A DNA stretch of 64,000 nt from Mycobacterium sp. 1164966.3 (lineage in GTDB: Bacteria > Actinomycetota > Actinomycetes > Mycobacteriales > Mycobacteriaceae). Numbering within the stretch: position 1 is the first letter of the stretch; the number at the start of each line of letters is the position of its first letter. Below are positions 16,809 to 25,186 of this stretch, in pieces. Below the pieces are notes generated by a model, which was not told the origin of the DNA, did no database searches, and saw only the letters and a program-made list of their open reading frames with translations. Where the stretch lies: contig NZ_LZSG01000005.1 of NCBI RefSeq assembly GCF_001665395.1, forward strand, positions 124,001 to 188,000. Direction: 5' to 3'. The position numbers were made by a program, and so were the translations under genes.

Positions 16809-17498
16809 CTACCGCGGGCTGATCGGCGTTACGTTTACTACCAGCCAGCTGTCGCCATGCTTGGTCAACGTCACCCGGAGCGCGGGCGCGGCCTGACTGG
16901 GCGGCTGACCGGGAATGTTCTGTGTCACCCGCAGGATGACCGCAACGCTGGCCACCGTCGGCCCCATCGCCTCGACCCCCGCGGCCAGGGTGGCGGCCGT
17001 CGCCGTGACGTTGCGCTTGGCCAGGTCGATGGTGGACTTCCGGTATTGCTCCTTGAACGGGCCCGCCTGCTCTGGCACCATCATCGCCGCCGCCCGGTCG
17101 ACGGTGGCCGTCGGATCTGTCGGGCTGAACGACGCCTCCGCCTCGGCCATCCCACTCGCGATCTGCACCACCGTTCGGGAATCCTCTTTGAATCCGCGGT
17201 CCGGTGTCGTCCAGTGCCGGTATCCGGTGATGACGGCCGCCGACAGTGCTGCGGTACACAGTAAGACGACGCCCAGCCGCAGCCTGGCGGCCTCATCGTC
17301 GGTGCCGACGGTGACCGAGTCACGGCGCAGGAACCAGAAGTTGACCCCCATCGCCTCGACGATCAACAGCAGCAACACCGAGCACACCGAGACCCACCAC
17401 AGCGGCCAGGCCAGGACGACGCCGATCGCCAGCAACCCGACGATCGCGCCGAGCGGCGCCAGGATGTCGAAGGCCAGCAAGCGCCAACGGTTTCTCAT
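16809..17498 (-). CDS. omamB: OmamB, orphan Mce-associated membrane protein
   Basis: 229 aa; counterpart of Mtb Rv0200. It has two adjacent N-terminal helices (LLAFDILAPLGAIVGLLAI and a following WPLWWVSVCSVLLLLIVEA), a third helix (LRLGVVLLCTAALSAAVIT), then an extracytoplasmic Mce-associated (Mam/SnoaL-like) domain of about 130 residues. Such proteins stabilise Mce lipid-import complexes. ATG 17498 overlaps the omamA stop as ATGA, so the pair is coupled. The frame runs open to 17567 inside omamA, but the overlapping ATG is the better start. Confidence 0.85.
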   Translation of the reverse strand: MRNRWRLLAFDILAPLGAIVGLLAIGVVLAWPLWWVSVCSVLLLLIVEAMGVNFWFLRRDSVTVGTDDEAARLRLGVVLLCTAALSAAVITGYRHWTTPDRGFKEDSRTVVQIASGMAEAEASFSPTDPTATVDRAAAMMVPEQAGPFKEQYRKSTIDLAKRNVTATAATLAAGVEAMGPTVASVAVILRVTQNIPGQPPSQAAPALRVTLTKHGDSWLVVNVTPISPR

Positions 17499-18169
17499 CG
17501 GATCGACTCCAACCGGGAGATCATCAACTTCCCGTCGACGTTGGAGACGTCGAGCCGCAAGCTCCAATGCACCGTCAGCGGCTTGCCGCCGACGTTTTCG
17601 CTGACCGAGGTCGCGACGACCATGACCGAGTCGGTTCGGCTGGCGAAGGCCGGCAACTTGGTGGTCAGCACCGGTCGCGGCTTACCGGGCTGGGTATCGA
17701 GGTCGCGGTGCACCGTTTCGATCGCCACCGACTCGATCCGCCCGGCGCTCTGCGACTGCAACTTCTGCACCACTTGCCGGTAGGGCTGGACGGCGGCTTC
17801 GAAGTCGGTGTTGAGCTCGCCGACGGTGCCGTCATGCAGCTTCTGCAGGCTGGTGTCGAGGTTGCCGGTGTTCATATTGATCAGCACCCCCGTCCACTCG
17901 GCGGCCGTCTGCATGACCCGGCTCAGGTAGGTCCGCTCGTGGGTTTCTTCGCGGTGTGCGTGCCAAATCAGCGCGCCGAGCACGACCGCGGCGACCGACA
18001 GCACGGCCAGGAAGGTCGACCCGATCCCATAGCCAGAGAAGACCCGTCCGTCGTCATAGTCCTCGTCGTAGTCCTCGTCATAGTCCTCGCCGTCGTCCTC
18101 GGCATCGAGGCCGGCGCCCTCGTCGGAATCCTCGTCCACGGAGATCTCAGTCTGCTCGCCGTCAGGCAT
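17495..18169 (-). CDS. omamA: OmamA, orphan Mce-associated membrane protein
   Basis: 224 aa; counterpart of Mtb Rv0199, reported to be needed for stability of Mce1 and Mce4 transporters and so for fatty acid and cholesterol uptake. An acidic cytoplasmic head of about 45 residues contains the threefold repeat EDYDEDYDEDYDD. One membrane helix (STFLAVLSVAAVVLGALIW) and a periplasmic Mam domain of about 150 residues follow. The acidic tract is encoded by three 12-bp direct repeats at 18051-18086, so its length may vary between strains. It is divergent from zmp1, with 42 bp between start codons. Confidence 0.88.
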   Translation of the reverse strand: MPDGEQTEISVDEDSDEGAGLDAEDDGEDYDEDYDEDYDDGRVFSGYGIGSTFLAVLSVAAVVLGALIWHAHREETHERTYLSRVMQTAAEWTGVLINMNTGNLDTSLQKLHDGTVGELNTDFEAAVQPYRQVVQKLQSQSAGRIESVAIETVHRDLDTQPGKPRPVLTTKLPAFASRTDSVMVVATSVSENVGGKPLTVHWSLRLDVSNVDGKLMISRLESIR

Positions 18170-18211
18170 GGCCCGATCGTTGCACCTGAAAAGAGATGGA
18201 AGGATGGCGGG

Positions 18212-20200
18212 GTGACTGTGCAGACAATCCGCTCGGGGATCGACCTGAGCTTCGTCGACGCCGATGCCCGACCGCAAGACGACCTTTTCGGTCACGTCAA
18301 CGGCCGCTGGCTGGCCGAATACGAGATGCCCGCGGACCGGGCCACCGACGGCGCGTTTCGCACCTTGTACGACCGGGCCGAAGAGCAGGTGCGCGACCTG
18401 ATCATCGACGCCAGCCAGTCCAGCGCCGAGCCTGGCACCGATCAGCAGCGCATCGGCGACCTCTACGCCAGCTTTCTCGACGAGGACGCCGTCGAACGCA
18501 GGGGCGTGCAACCCCTACTCGACGAGTTGGCCACCATCGATGCGGCCGCTGACCGCGACGCGCTGGCCGCTGTGCTCGGCGCGTTTGACCGTACCGGCGT
18601 CGGTGGGGGAGTCGGGTTGTACATCGATACCGATTCCAAGGACTCGACTCGTTATCTGATGCATTTCACCCAGTCCGGCATCGGGTTGCCCGACGAGTCC
18701 TACTACCGCGACCCCCAACACGCCGAGGTACTCGCCGCCTACCCGCGTCATATCGCGCGGATGTTCGGCCTGGTCTATCCCGATGCAAGCCCAGCAGCTC
18801 ACGCCGACACCGCGGCGCGCATCGTGGCGCTGGAGACCAAACTGGCAGCGGCCCATTGGGACGTGGTCAAGCGTCGCGACGCCGAGCTGACGTACAACCT
18901 GCGCACCCTGGCCGAGCTGCAAAACGAAGCGTTGGGTTTCGACTGGTCCGGCTGGGTTGGCGCGCTGGGCGCCAAGCCTGACGTTGTCACGGAACTCGTT
19001 GTGCGCCAACCTGATTACCTCACCGCATTCGCCACCTTGTGGACCGGAGAGGACTTCGAAGACTGGAAGCACTGGGCCCGTTGGCGATTGATCAGCGCGC
19101 GCGCCGGCCTGCTGACGGACGAACTCGTTGCCGCCGACTTCGACTTCTACGGCCGCCTGCTGACTGGTGCCGAGCAGATCCGCGACCGTTGGAAGCGGGC
19201 GGTTTCGCTGGTGCAAGGCCTAATGGGCGATGCCGTCGGAAAGCTTTACGTGCAACGGCATTTCCCGCCCGGCGCCAAGGAGCGCATCGACGCACTGGTG
19301 GCCAACCTGCAGGAGGCGTACCGGATCAGCATCAACAACCTGGACTGGATGACGCCGGAAACCAGGGAGCGCGCGTTGGCCAAGCTGAGCAAGTTCACTC
19401 CGAAGGTGGGCTATCCGAAGAAGTGGCGGGACTACTCCGAGCTGGTCATTGACCGCAACGACTTGTACGGCAACTACCTGCGCGGGTCTGCGGTCAACCA
19501 CGACCGTGAGATGGCCAAGCTCGGCGGACCCGTCGACCGCGACGAGTGGTTCATGACGCCGCAGACCGTCAACGCCTACTACAACCCGGGCATGAACGAA
19601 ATCGTCTTTCCCGCAGCGATCTTGCAGCCGCCGTTCTTCGACCCCGAGGCCGACGACGCCGCCAATTACGGTGGTATCGGGGCGGTGATCGGACACGAGA
19701 TCGGGCACGGCTTCGACGACCAGGGCGCCAAATACGACGGCGACGGCAACCTGGTCGACTGGTGGACCGACGAGGACCGGACCGAGTTCGGCACCCGCAC
19801 GAAGGCGTTGATCGAGCAGTACGACGCGTACGCACCCAGAGCGCTGGACGGCGACCATCACGTGAACGGCGCGTTCACCGTCGGCGAGAACATCGGCGAC
19901 CTGGGCGGGCTGTCCATTGCGCTACTCGCCTACCAGCTTTCGCTGAACGGCGAGCCTCCGCCTGTTATCGACGGCCTGACCGGTGTACAGCGCGTGTTCT
20001 TCGGATGGGCGCAGGTATGGCGAACCAAATCGCGTGACGCCGAGGCGATTCGGCGGTTGGCGACCGATCCGCACTCGCCGCCGGAGTTCCGCTGCAACGG
20101 CGTGGTCCGCAACATCGACGCGTTCTACGAAGCGTTCGATGTCGGCCAGGACGACGCGCTCTTCCTCGATGCCCCGCACCGCGTCCGCATCTGGAACTGA
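18212..20200 (+). CDS. zmp1: Zmp1, M13-family zinc metalloendopeptidase
   Basis: 662 aa (Mtb Zmp1, Rv0198c, is 663). Neprilysin/endothelin-converting-enzyme-like peptidase implicated in blocking inflammasome activation and phagosome maturation in macrophages. The zinc site is intact: H495-E-I-G-H499 (GHEIGHGFDDQGAKYDG). The third ligand Glu lies in GENIGDLGGLSIA, and the substrate-binding NAYYNP lies upstream. No signal peptide is visible, as in Mtb. GTG 18212 gives VTVQTIRSGIDLS, aligning with the recalled Mtb start; the longer open frame upstream is antisense to omamA. Convergent with the molybdopterin oxidoreductase, 11 bp apart. Confidence 0.95.
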   Translation: MTVQTIRSGIDLSFVDADARPQDDLFGHVNGRWLAEYEMPADRATDGAFRTLYDRAEEQVRDLIIDASQSSAEPGTDQQRIGDLYASFLDEDAVERRGVQPLLDELATIDAAADRDALAAVLGAFDRTGVGGGVGLYIDTDSKDSTRYLMHFTQSGIGLPDESYYRDPQHAEVLAAYPRHIARMFGLVYPDASPAAHADTAARIVALETKLAAAHWDVVKRRDAELTYNLRTLAELQNEALGFDWSGWVGALGAKPDVVTELVVRQPDYLTAFATLWTGEDFEDWKHWARWRLISARAGLLTDELVAADFDFYGRLLTGAEQIRDRWKRAVSLVQGLMGDAVGKLYVQRHFPPGAKERIDALVANLQEAYRISINNLDWMTPETRERALAKLSKFTPKVGYPKKWRDYSELVIDRNDLYGNYLRGSAVNHDREMAKLGGPVDRDEWFMTPQTVNAYYNPGMNEIVFPAAILQPPFFDPEADDAANYGGIGAVIGHEIGHGFDDQGAKYDGDGNLVDWWTDEDRTEFGTRTKALIEQYDAYAPRALDGDHHVNGAFTVGENIGDLGGLSIALLAYQLSLNGEPPPVIDGLTGVQRVFFGWAQVWRTKSRDAEAIRRLATDPHSPPEFRCNGVVRNIDAFYEAFDVGQDDALFLDAPHRVRIWN

Positions 20201-20211
20201 TAGCGGCGACG

Positions 20212-22452
20212 CTAGGCGGGTGAGTCCGCCTCAGCCAGGCGGATGTCGGCGGGGACGTGCTTGTGCCAAGGGGTGCCCGCATAGGGGTCGCGCCATTCGG
20301 TGGACGTCAGTGTGTTCGGGGCAACTCCCGGAACAACCGTGCGCCCGTCCTCATCGATGTAGTCAAGCCCAAAACCATTGGGCAGAGCCGCATGTCCGGC
20401 CAGCATTGTCTCGGTGATCTCGACTGTCGCCTCGGCACTGCCGGCTGCGGTGGTGATCAGCGCGCGGCATCCGTCAACCAACCCGAGTGCCTGGGCGTCC
20501 TCGACACTGACCCGCAACGCGCCGTCGGCGTCACGCTTGCGCCATGACGGGTCGCGGAAGATGTCGTTGGCGGTGTAGGCACGCCGCTCGCCCACCGACA
20601 ATACGATCGGAAATTCCGCACTGGTCAACTGAGCGGGCGCCGCGGCCAATGACCTTATCTCATCGAGCATTTCGGGGATCTCCAGAGCGATCTTGCGATC
20701 GGCGTGGCTGATCAGCTCAAAGTCGTCCGCGTACTCGTGCACGGTGAAGGTGACGCCGGACGGGCTGTCCAGGATCGCGTCGAACAGCGCATTGCCGTCG
20801 GCGTGACCGGCGCGCCGCACGGCATCGGGATACTGCATCGCGGTCTTCTGGGCGAGCCCCCACAGGGCGGCAGCCCCGGTCAATCCGTCCGGCAGTGTCG
20901 GTCCGAGGGTCTCGTAAAGCACGTGCGGAACCAGTTTCGCCACCGTCGGGTTTCCGCCGACGGCGCTGAGAAACGCTTCGGTGTAGGCTCGGCGGCCCTG
21001 CTGAGCGGCCTCGCACAACGGTCGCAGATCTTCCTCTTCGACGATCCCGAGCGCCCGCACCAGCCGTGCCCAGATCTCCGGCTCGGGCAGCGTGCCCGGC
21101 AACGGCTCGAGCAGCGGTCGTCGCAATTGCATGGCATTGCGCGGAAATTCCAGATTGAAGAAGGTAGCTTCCGCTTTCTCGAACTGGGATGCCGCGGGCA
21201 GCACGTAGTGGGCGAGCCGGGCGGTTTCGGTCATCGCGATGTCGATGACGACGAGCAGCTCCAGTTGCTGAAACGCATCCCGGCATGCGGCCGAATTGGC
21301 AAGGGAATGAGCAGGATTGCTGCTTTCGACGATCATGGCGCGGAACCGGTCCGGATGGTCGGTCAAGATTTCCTCGGGGACGACATTGCCCGGTACCAGC
21401 CCCGCGATGATCGGCGCGCCGGTGACCGGCGTACGGCCGGAGAACTGGCCGAACAGCGGCGCGAACGACGAATGCAGATGCTGGCCGCCCTTTTTCGCGA
21501 AGTTGCCGGTGAGTATCCACAGCATCTTGTTCAGATAGGAGCACACCGTGCTGTTCGGTGCCTGCTGGACTCCGAGGTCCTCGAACACCGACACGCTCGA
21601 CGCGGTCCCGATGCGTCGCGCAGCCGCACGCAACAACTCTTCGTCCACCCCACACCGCTGTGCGTAGTCAGCGACCGGTACCTCGCGCAGTACCGCGCAG
21701 ACGGCGTCGACGCCGTGCACGTGCTCAGCGAGAAACGCCTCGTCGCAGAGGTTTTCCTGCACCAGGACCGCGGCCAGCGCCGCGAGGCACCAGGCGTCGG
21801 TGCCGGGCCGCACCCGCAGGTGGAAGTCGGACATCTTCGCGGTGTCGGTGACGACGGGATCGATCACGATCATCGAGCGGGCCGGATCTTTGGCGATCTC
21901 GTTGAGCACCACACGGGCTCGCGGAAAGCTCTGTGACATCCACGGATTCTTCCCGACGAAGACAGCGACCTCCGCGTGTTCGAACTCGCCCCGGGTGTGA
22001 CCACCGTAGAGGTGGGCGTCGACCCACGCTTCGCCGGTCTTCTCCTGCGCCAGTGCGTTTGACCGGTACTTCGAGCCCAGCGCCTTCAAGAATGCGTTGC
22101 TGTAGGACCCGCCAAGATGATTGCCCTGCCCCCCGCCGCCGTAATAGAAGATCTTGTCCCCGCCGTAGCTGTCCCGGATCTGCTTGAAGCCCTCGGCGAT
22201 CTCGACAATCGCAGTGTCCCAGTCGATTTCCTCATAGGTGCCGTCGGGGCGACGCCGCAGCGGAGACGTCAGGCGACCGCGGCCGTTCTGGTAGTGATCG
22301 AGGCGCAGCGCTTTGTTGCAGGTGTAGCCCTGCGACGCGGGATGCGCCTTGTCGCCGCGGATGCGCGCCAGCTTGCGATCGTCGACCTGCACGACGATGC
22401 CGCAATTGCACTCGCACAGGATGCATGCCGTCGGCTGCCAATCGGTGGTCAT
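20212..22452 (-). CDS. Molybdopterin-dependent oxidoreductase
   Basis: 746 aa; counterpart of Mtb Rv0197. DMSO-reductase-superfamily enzyme. The N-terminal C10-x2-C13-x3-C17 with a fourth Cys in GYTCNKALRLDHYQN forms a [4Fe-4S] site. A bis-MGD-binding body (WDTAIVEIAEGFKQI, GKNPWMSQSFPRARVVLNEI) and a C-terminal dinucleotide-binding domain (SVGERRAYTANDIF, LPNGFGLDYIDE) follow. No twin-arginine signal is seen, so it is probably cytoplasmic. Substrate unknown; it resembles formate dehydrogenase/nitrate reductase-like orphan enzymes. Its ATG overlaps the TetR gene stop (ATGA), so regulator and enzyme form one operon. Confidence 0.88.
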   Translation of the reverse strand: MTTDWQPTACILCECNCGIVVQVDDRKLARIRGDKAHPASQGYTCNKALRLDHYQNGRGRLTSPLRRRPDGTYEEIDWDTAIVEIAEGFKQIRDSYGGDKIFYYGGGGQGNHLGGSYSNAFLKALGSKYRSNALAQEKTGEAWVDAHLYGGHTRGEFEHAEVAVFVGKNPWMSQSFPRARVVLNEIAKDPARSMIVIDPVVTDTAKMSDFHLRVRPGTDAWCLAALAAVLVQENLCDEAFLAEHVHGVDAVCAVLREVPVADYAQRCGVDEELLRAAARRIGTASSVSVFEDLGVQQAPNSTVCSYLNKMLWILTGNFAKKGGQHLHSSFAPLFGQFSGRTPVTGAPIIAGLVPGNVVPEEILTDHPDRFRAMIVESSNPAHSLANSAACRDAFQQLELLVVIDIAMTETARLAHYVLPAASQFEKAEATFFNLEFPRNAMQLRRPLLEPLPGTLPEPEIWARLVRALGIVEEEDLRPLCEAAQQGRRAYTEAFLSAVGGNPTVAKLVPHVLYETLGPTLPDGLTGAAALWGLAQKTAMQYPDAVRRAGHADGNALFDAILDSPSGVTFTVHEYADDFELISHADRKIALEIPEMLDEIRSLAAAPAQLTSAEFPIVLSVGERRAYTANDIFRDPSWRKRDADGALRVSVEDAQALGLVDGCRALITTAAGSAEATVEITETMLAGHAALPNGFGLDYIDEDGRTVVPGVAPNTLTSTEWRDPYAGTPWHKHVPADIRLAEADSPA

Positions 22453-23054
22453 CGCGTGGTCGCCTTTCCTTCGGGCAGCTCGGCCAGCAACAGGTCGCGC
22501 AGCTGACGGTGAACAAGGTCGAGGGGCTTCAAGTCTCGGCGCACGCGGGCCAGCAGCAGTGCGCCTTCCAGCGCGGAGATGGTCATGACTGCCAGTTCGC
22601 CGGCTCGCGGCGCTGGTATGCCGTCGGCAATCAGTCGCTGCTCGATCAGCTCGGTCCAGCGGTCGAAGACGGCGGCCGCCCGCTCGACGGCCGGGGCCAT
22701 CCGATCCCGGTCGGCCGCTTCACCTCTTTCGAACCCCGCCTCGACGGAAACCGCGGCGATTGGGCAGCCGGCCCGAAAATCACTGTCGAGCAATTGCTTT
22801 CGGTACTTGTCGACCAGCGTGTCCAAGAGGGTGATGCCCCGGCCGGCCCGGCCGATGATGGCGGCGACGTACTCGCCGGCGTAATCGACCGCCTCGCAGA
22901 GCAGTTGGGTACGCCCACCCGGGAAGTAGTGATACGCAGACCCGCGGGGCGCGCCGCTGTGCTCGAGAACGTCCGAGATCGCGGTGGCGTGCGCCCCGCG
23001 CTCCCTGATCAACAGCGCCGCAGACACCACCATGCGCTCGCGGGGAGTTGCCAT
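22449..23054 (-). CDS. TetR-family transcriptional regulator
   Basis: 201 aa from ATG 23054; counterpart of Mtb Rv0196. The N-terminal HTH (MATPRERMVVSAALLIRERG, then RGSAYHYFPGGRTQLLCEAV with the canonical YxYFxxK/R-like helix) is followed by a helical ligand-binding domain with one Cys in RAGCPIAAVS. It is first in an operon with the molybdopterin oxidoreductase (4-bp overlap), so it probably controls that enzyme and itself. A TATGTAT-n6-ATACATA palindrome overlaps the start codon. TATCGT lies 7 nt before the ATG and could be a leaderless -10. Confidence 0.88.
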   Translation of the reverse strand: MATPRERMVVSAALLIRERGAHATAISDVLEHSGAPRGSAYHYFPGGRTQLLCEAVDYAGEYVAAIIGRAGRGITLLDTLVDKYRKQLLDSDFRAGCPIAAVSVEAGFERGEAADRDRMAPAVERAAAVFDRWTELIEQRLIADGIPAPRAGELAVMTISALEGALLLARVRRDLKPLDLVHRQLRDLLLAELPEGKATTR

Positions 23055-23073
23055 ATGTATGACGATATACATA
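23054..23073 (-). promoter_or_regulatory. TetR-type operator overlapping the regulator start
   Basis: TATGTAT-GACGAT-ATACATA is a perfect 7-6-7 inverted repeat whose left end is the TetR gene's start codon. It covers the presumed -10 (TATCGT on the minus strand, 23062-23067). Autorepression is inferred from position and symmetry. Confidence 0.65.
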
Positions 23074-23088
23074 GTCCGGCGTGCTGAC

Positions 23089-23138
23089 CAGACGCAAAAG
23101 CCCCCGATTTAGGCGAGAAACGGGGGCTTTTGCGTCTG
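23089..23138. terminator. Terminator-like hairpin downstream of the L,D-transpeptidases
   Basis: CAGACGCAAAAGCCCCCG pairs perfectly with CGGGGGCTTTTGCGTCTG around a 14-nt loop. It lies 13 bp past the stop of the first L,D-transpeptidase gene and before the TetR promoter. It belongs to the same family as the hairpins at 1141, 29680 and 61760. Confidence 0.8.
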
Positions 23139-23151
23139 CTCGGCGGCGGAG

Positions 23152-24036
23152 CTAACTCATCCAGTCGTTGGATCCGTCGTTCCTGGTGTAGCTGCCGACC
23201 GAATTTTTCACGATGATCGGATCACCGGGACCGAAGTTGTTGAAGAACCACTTGGCGTTGGTGGGGCTGAGGTTGATGCAGCCGTGGCTGACGTCGCGCT
23301 TGCCCTGGTCGTCCACCGACCACGGCGCGCTGTGCACGAAGTTCCCGCTGTTGTCGAACCGGACGGCATCGGTCACCGTCACCCGGTAGCCATTCGCCGA
23401 GGTGGACGGAACCCCATACGTCGAGGAATCCATCACCACTGACGCCAATTTCTCTTGGACGTAGTAGGTGCCGTTTGCGGTTTGGTGGCCGCCGGCTGCC
23501 ATACCCATCGACATCGGAAACGTCTGCACGACGGTGCCGTTGCGGGTGACGGTCAATTGGTGCGTGGCGTCGTCGGCGGTCGCCACCAGCGTGTCCCCCG
23601 TCTGGAAGCTGGACACGGTGCCACCCGCGTCGACGGTGACCGCGGTATGAGCGGGCCAGAAGCTCAACGGCCGCCACCGCAGCTGGGTCGGGGTCTGCCA
23701 ATAGAACTTGCCCTCCACCGGCGGAGTCGACGTGACGTGAACCGCGCTTTCCGCGGCGCCCGCGTCGTCGACCCGCCCGGGAAGGTCGATGATGATCGGC
23801 TGGGCCACCCCCACCGTCGAGCCGTTGGACGGGCTGATCTTCGGCGGCCCGAACGGCGCCGTACCGGCCGGCGGCGCCGCGACTACCGGTGGCGGGGCAA
23901 CGCCTGGATCATCAGGCGTGGGATCTGGATCCGCCAGCGCAGGACTCGCGCCCAGCACCAGCACCCAGCCGAATACCGAAGCTATTCCGACCGTCTTCAG
24001 AGCTCCGGAGATACTTCGCCACGTCCAGCCCGACAT
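23152..24036 (-). CDS. L,D-transpeptidase, copy 1
   Basis: 294 aa secreted YkuD-domain transpeptidase that forms 3-3 peptidoglycan cross-links (carbapenem-sensitive class). A signal peptide/anchor ([21 protein letters not shown]) precedes a Pro-rich linker. A domain of about 90 residues ([19 protein letters not shown] onward) and a catalytic YkuD domain follow, with [27 protein letters not shown] split as His and SHGC active-site motifs. Related to the Mtb Rv0192 product (LdtMt4 type) but with a shorter linker. GGAGGG lies 8 nt before ATG 24036. It is adjacent to and strongly similar to the next gene, indicating tandem duplication. Confidence 0.9.
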   Translation of the reverse strand: MSGWTWRSISGALKTVGIASVFGWVLVLGASPALADPDPTPDDPGVAPPPVVAAPPAGTAPFGPPKISPSNGSTVGVAQPIIIDLPGRVDDAGAAESAVHVTSTPPVEGKFYWQTPTQLRWRPLSFWPAHTAVTVDAGGTVSSFQTGDTLVATADDATHQLTVTRNGTVVQTFPMSMGMAAGGHQTANGTYYVQEKLASVVMDSSTYGVPSTSANGYRVTVTDAVRFDNSGNFVHSAPWSVDDQGKRDVSHGCINLSPTNAKWFFNNFGPGDPIIVKNSVGSYTRNDGSNDWMS

Positions 24037-24070
24037 ATATACGTCCCTCCGGTCGCTTCTCGAAAGATTC

Positions 24071-25069
24071 CTACATTTGCCAGTCGTTGGAGCCGTCGTT
24101 CTTTGGGGTGCCGACGGAATTCTTCACGATGATGGGATCTCCGCTGCCGAAATTGTCGAAGAACCATTTCGCGTTGGTGGGACTCAGGTTGATGCAGCCA
24201 TGGCTGACATCGCGCTTGCCCTGATCGCCCACCGACCACGGAGCGCTGTGCACGAAGTTGCCGCTGTTGTCGAATCGGACGGCGTCGGCGACCGTCACCT
24301 TGTAGCCGTTGGCCGAGTCGACCGGGACCCCGTACGTCGATGAGTCCATGACCACCGAGTGCATCTTCTCGAGCACGTAGTAGGTGCCGTTGGCGGTTTG
24401 GTGGCCACCCGCCGCCATGCCCATCGACATCGGGAAGGTCTGCACCACCGTGCCGTTGCGGGTGATCGTCATCTGATGTGTCGCATCGTCGGCGGTCGCG
24501 ATCAGCGAGTCACCGGTGGTGAAGCTCGACACGGTGCCGGCCGCATCGACGGTAACCGTGGCGTGCGCCGGCCAGAACGCAAGCGGACGCCAGCGCACCT
24601 GGGTGGGAGTCAACCAGTAGAACTTGCCCGGCACCGGCGGAACCGACGAGACGTGGATGGCGCTTTCAGCCATCGGACGGTCTGCGATCGGCACGGCGAA
24701 ATTGATGATGATCGGCTTGCCCACACCGACCATCGACCCGTTGACCGGGTTGAAGGTCGGCGGACGGAACGGGGGGCTACCGGTGAACGGCGTCGGATTC
24801 TGTCCGGCGACCGGGCCCGTCTCGGTCGGTTGAGCAACCGCCGGCGGTGTCCCCGGTGCGCCGGGCGGCGGCACCGCACCTTCGCCAGGTACCGCAGGCG
24901 CCGGCGCCAACCACGGCAACGCCGGCGGCGCGCCCGGGTCAGCTGGTGCCGCGACCGGCCCCGGGGCGGGTGGATCGGGTTCCGGATCTGCCAGGGCGGC
25001 GCCCGGACTGAGCACCAACACCAGCACGTTCATAGCGGCGAGGAGGCCTCCCCTCGTCCAGAGCGACAT
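24071..25069 (-). CDS. L,D-transpeptidase, copy 2
   Basis: 332 aa from ATG 25069. Same order as its neighbour: signal peptide ([19 protein letters not shown]), a Pro/Ala-rich linker longer than in copy 1, an Ig-like domain ([19 protein letters not shown]), and a YkuD domain ending with [20 protein letters not shown]. The catalytic halves of the two copies are nearly identical, while the linkers and N-terminal domains differ. The start at 25069 is supported by GGAGGG 6 nt upstream; an ATG 6 bp earlier is abutted by that ribosome site. The gap to copy 1 is 34 bp, so the two are probably one transcript ending at the 23089 hairpin. Confidence 0.9.
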   Translation of the reverse strand: MSLWTRGGLLAAMNVLVLVLSPGAALADPEPDPPAPGPVAAPADPGAPPALPWLAPAPAVPGEGAVPPPGAPGTPPAVAQPTETGPVAGQNPTPFTGSPPFRPPTFNPVNGSMVGVGKPIIINFAVPIADRPMAESAIHVSSVPPVPGKFYWLTPTQVRWRPLAFWPAHATVTVDAAGTVSSFTTGDSLIATADDATHQMTITRNGTVVQTFPMSMGMAAGGHQTANGTYYVLEKMHSVVMDSSTYGVPVDSANGYKVTVADAVRFDNSGNFVHSAPWSVGDQGKRDVSHGCINLSPTNAKWFFDNFGSGDPIIVKNSVGTPKNDGSNDWQM

Positions 25070-25186
25070 ACACATCCCTCCCGTCTCGTTTGGCCCAGTC
25101 TGGCATAGCGCGGCCATCAGTTACCTAATTCCAGCCCCGGTGGACCGCCCGCCCGTGGCCACCCCCAAGCCGCTGACCTGCGGTGT

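Noticed and set aside
17567..18211. 877-residue version of Zmp1
   Set aside because: The N-terminal addition is antisense to omamA; GTG 18212 gives a protein of the family's length and N-terminus.
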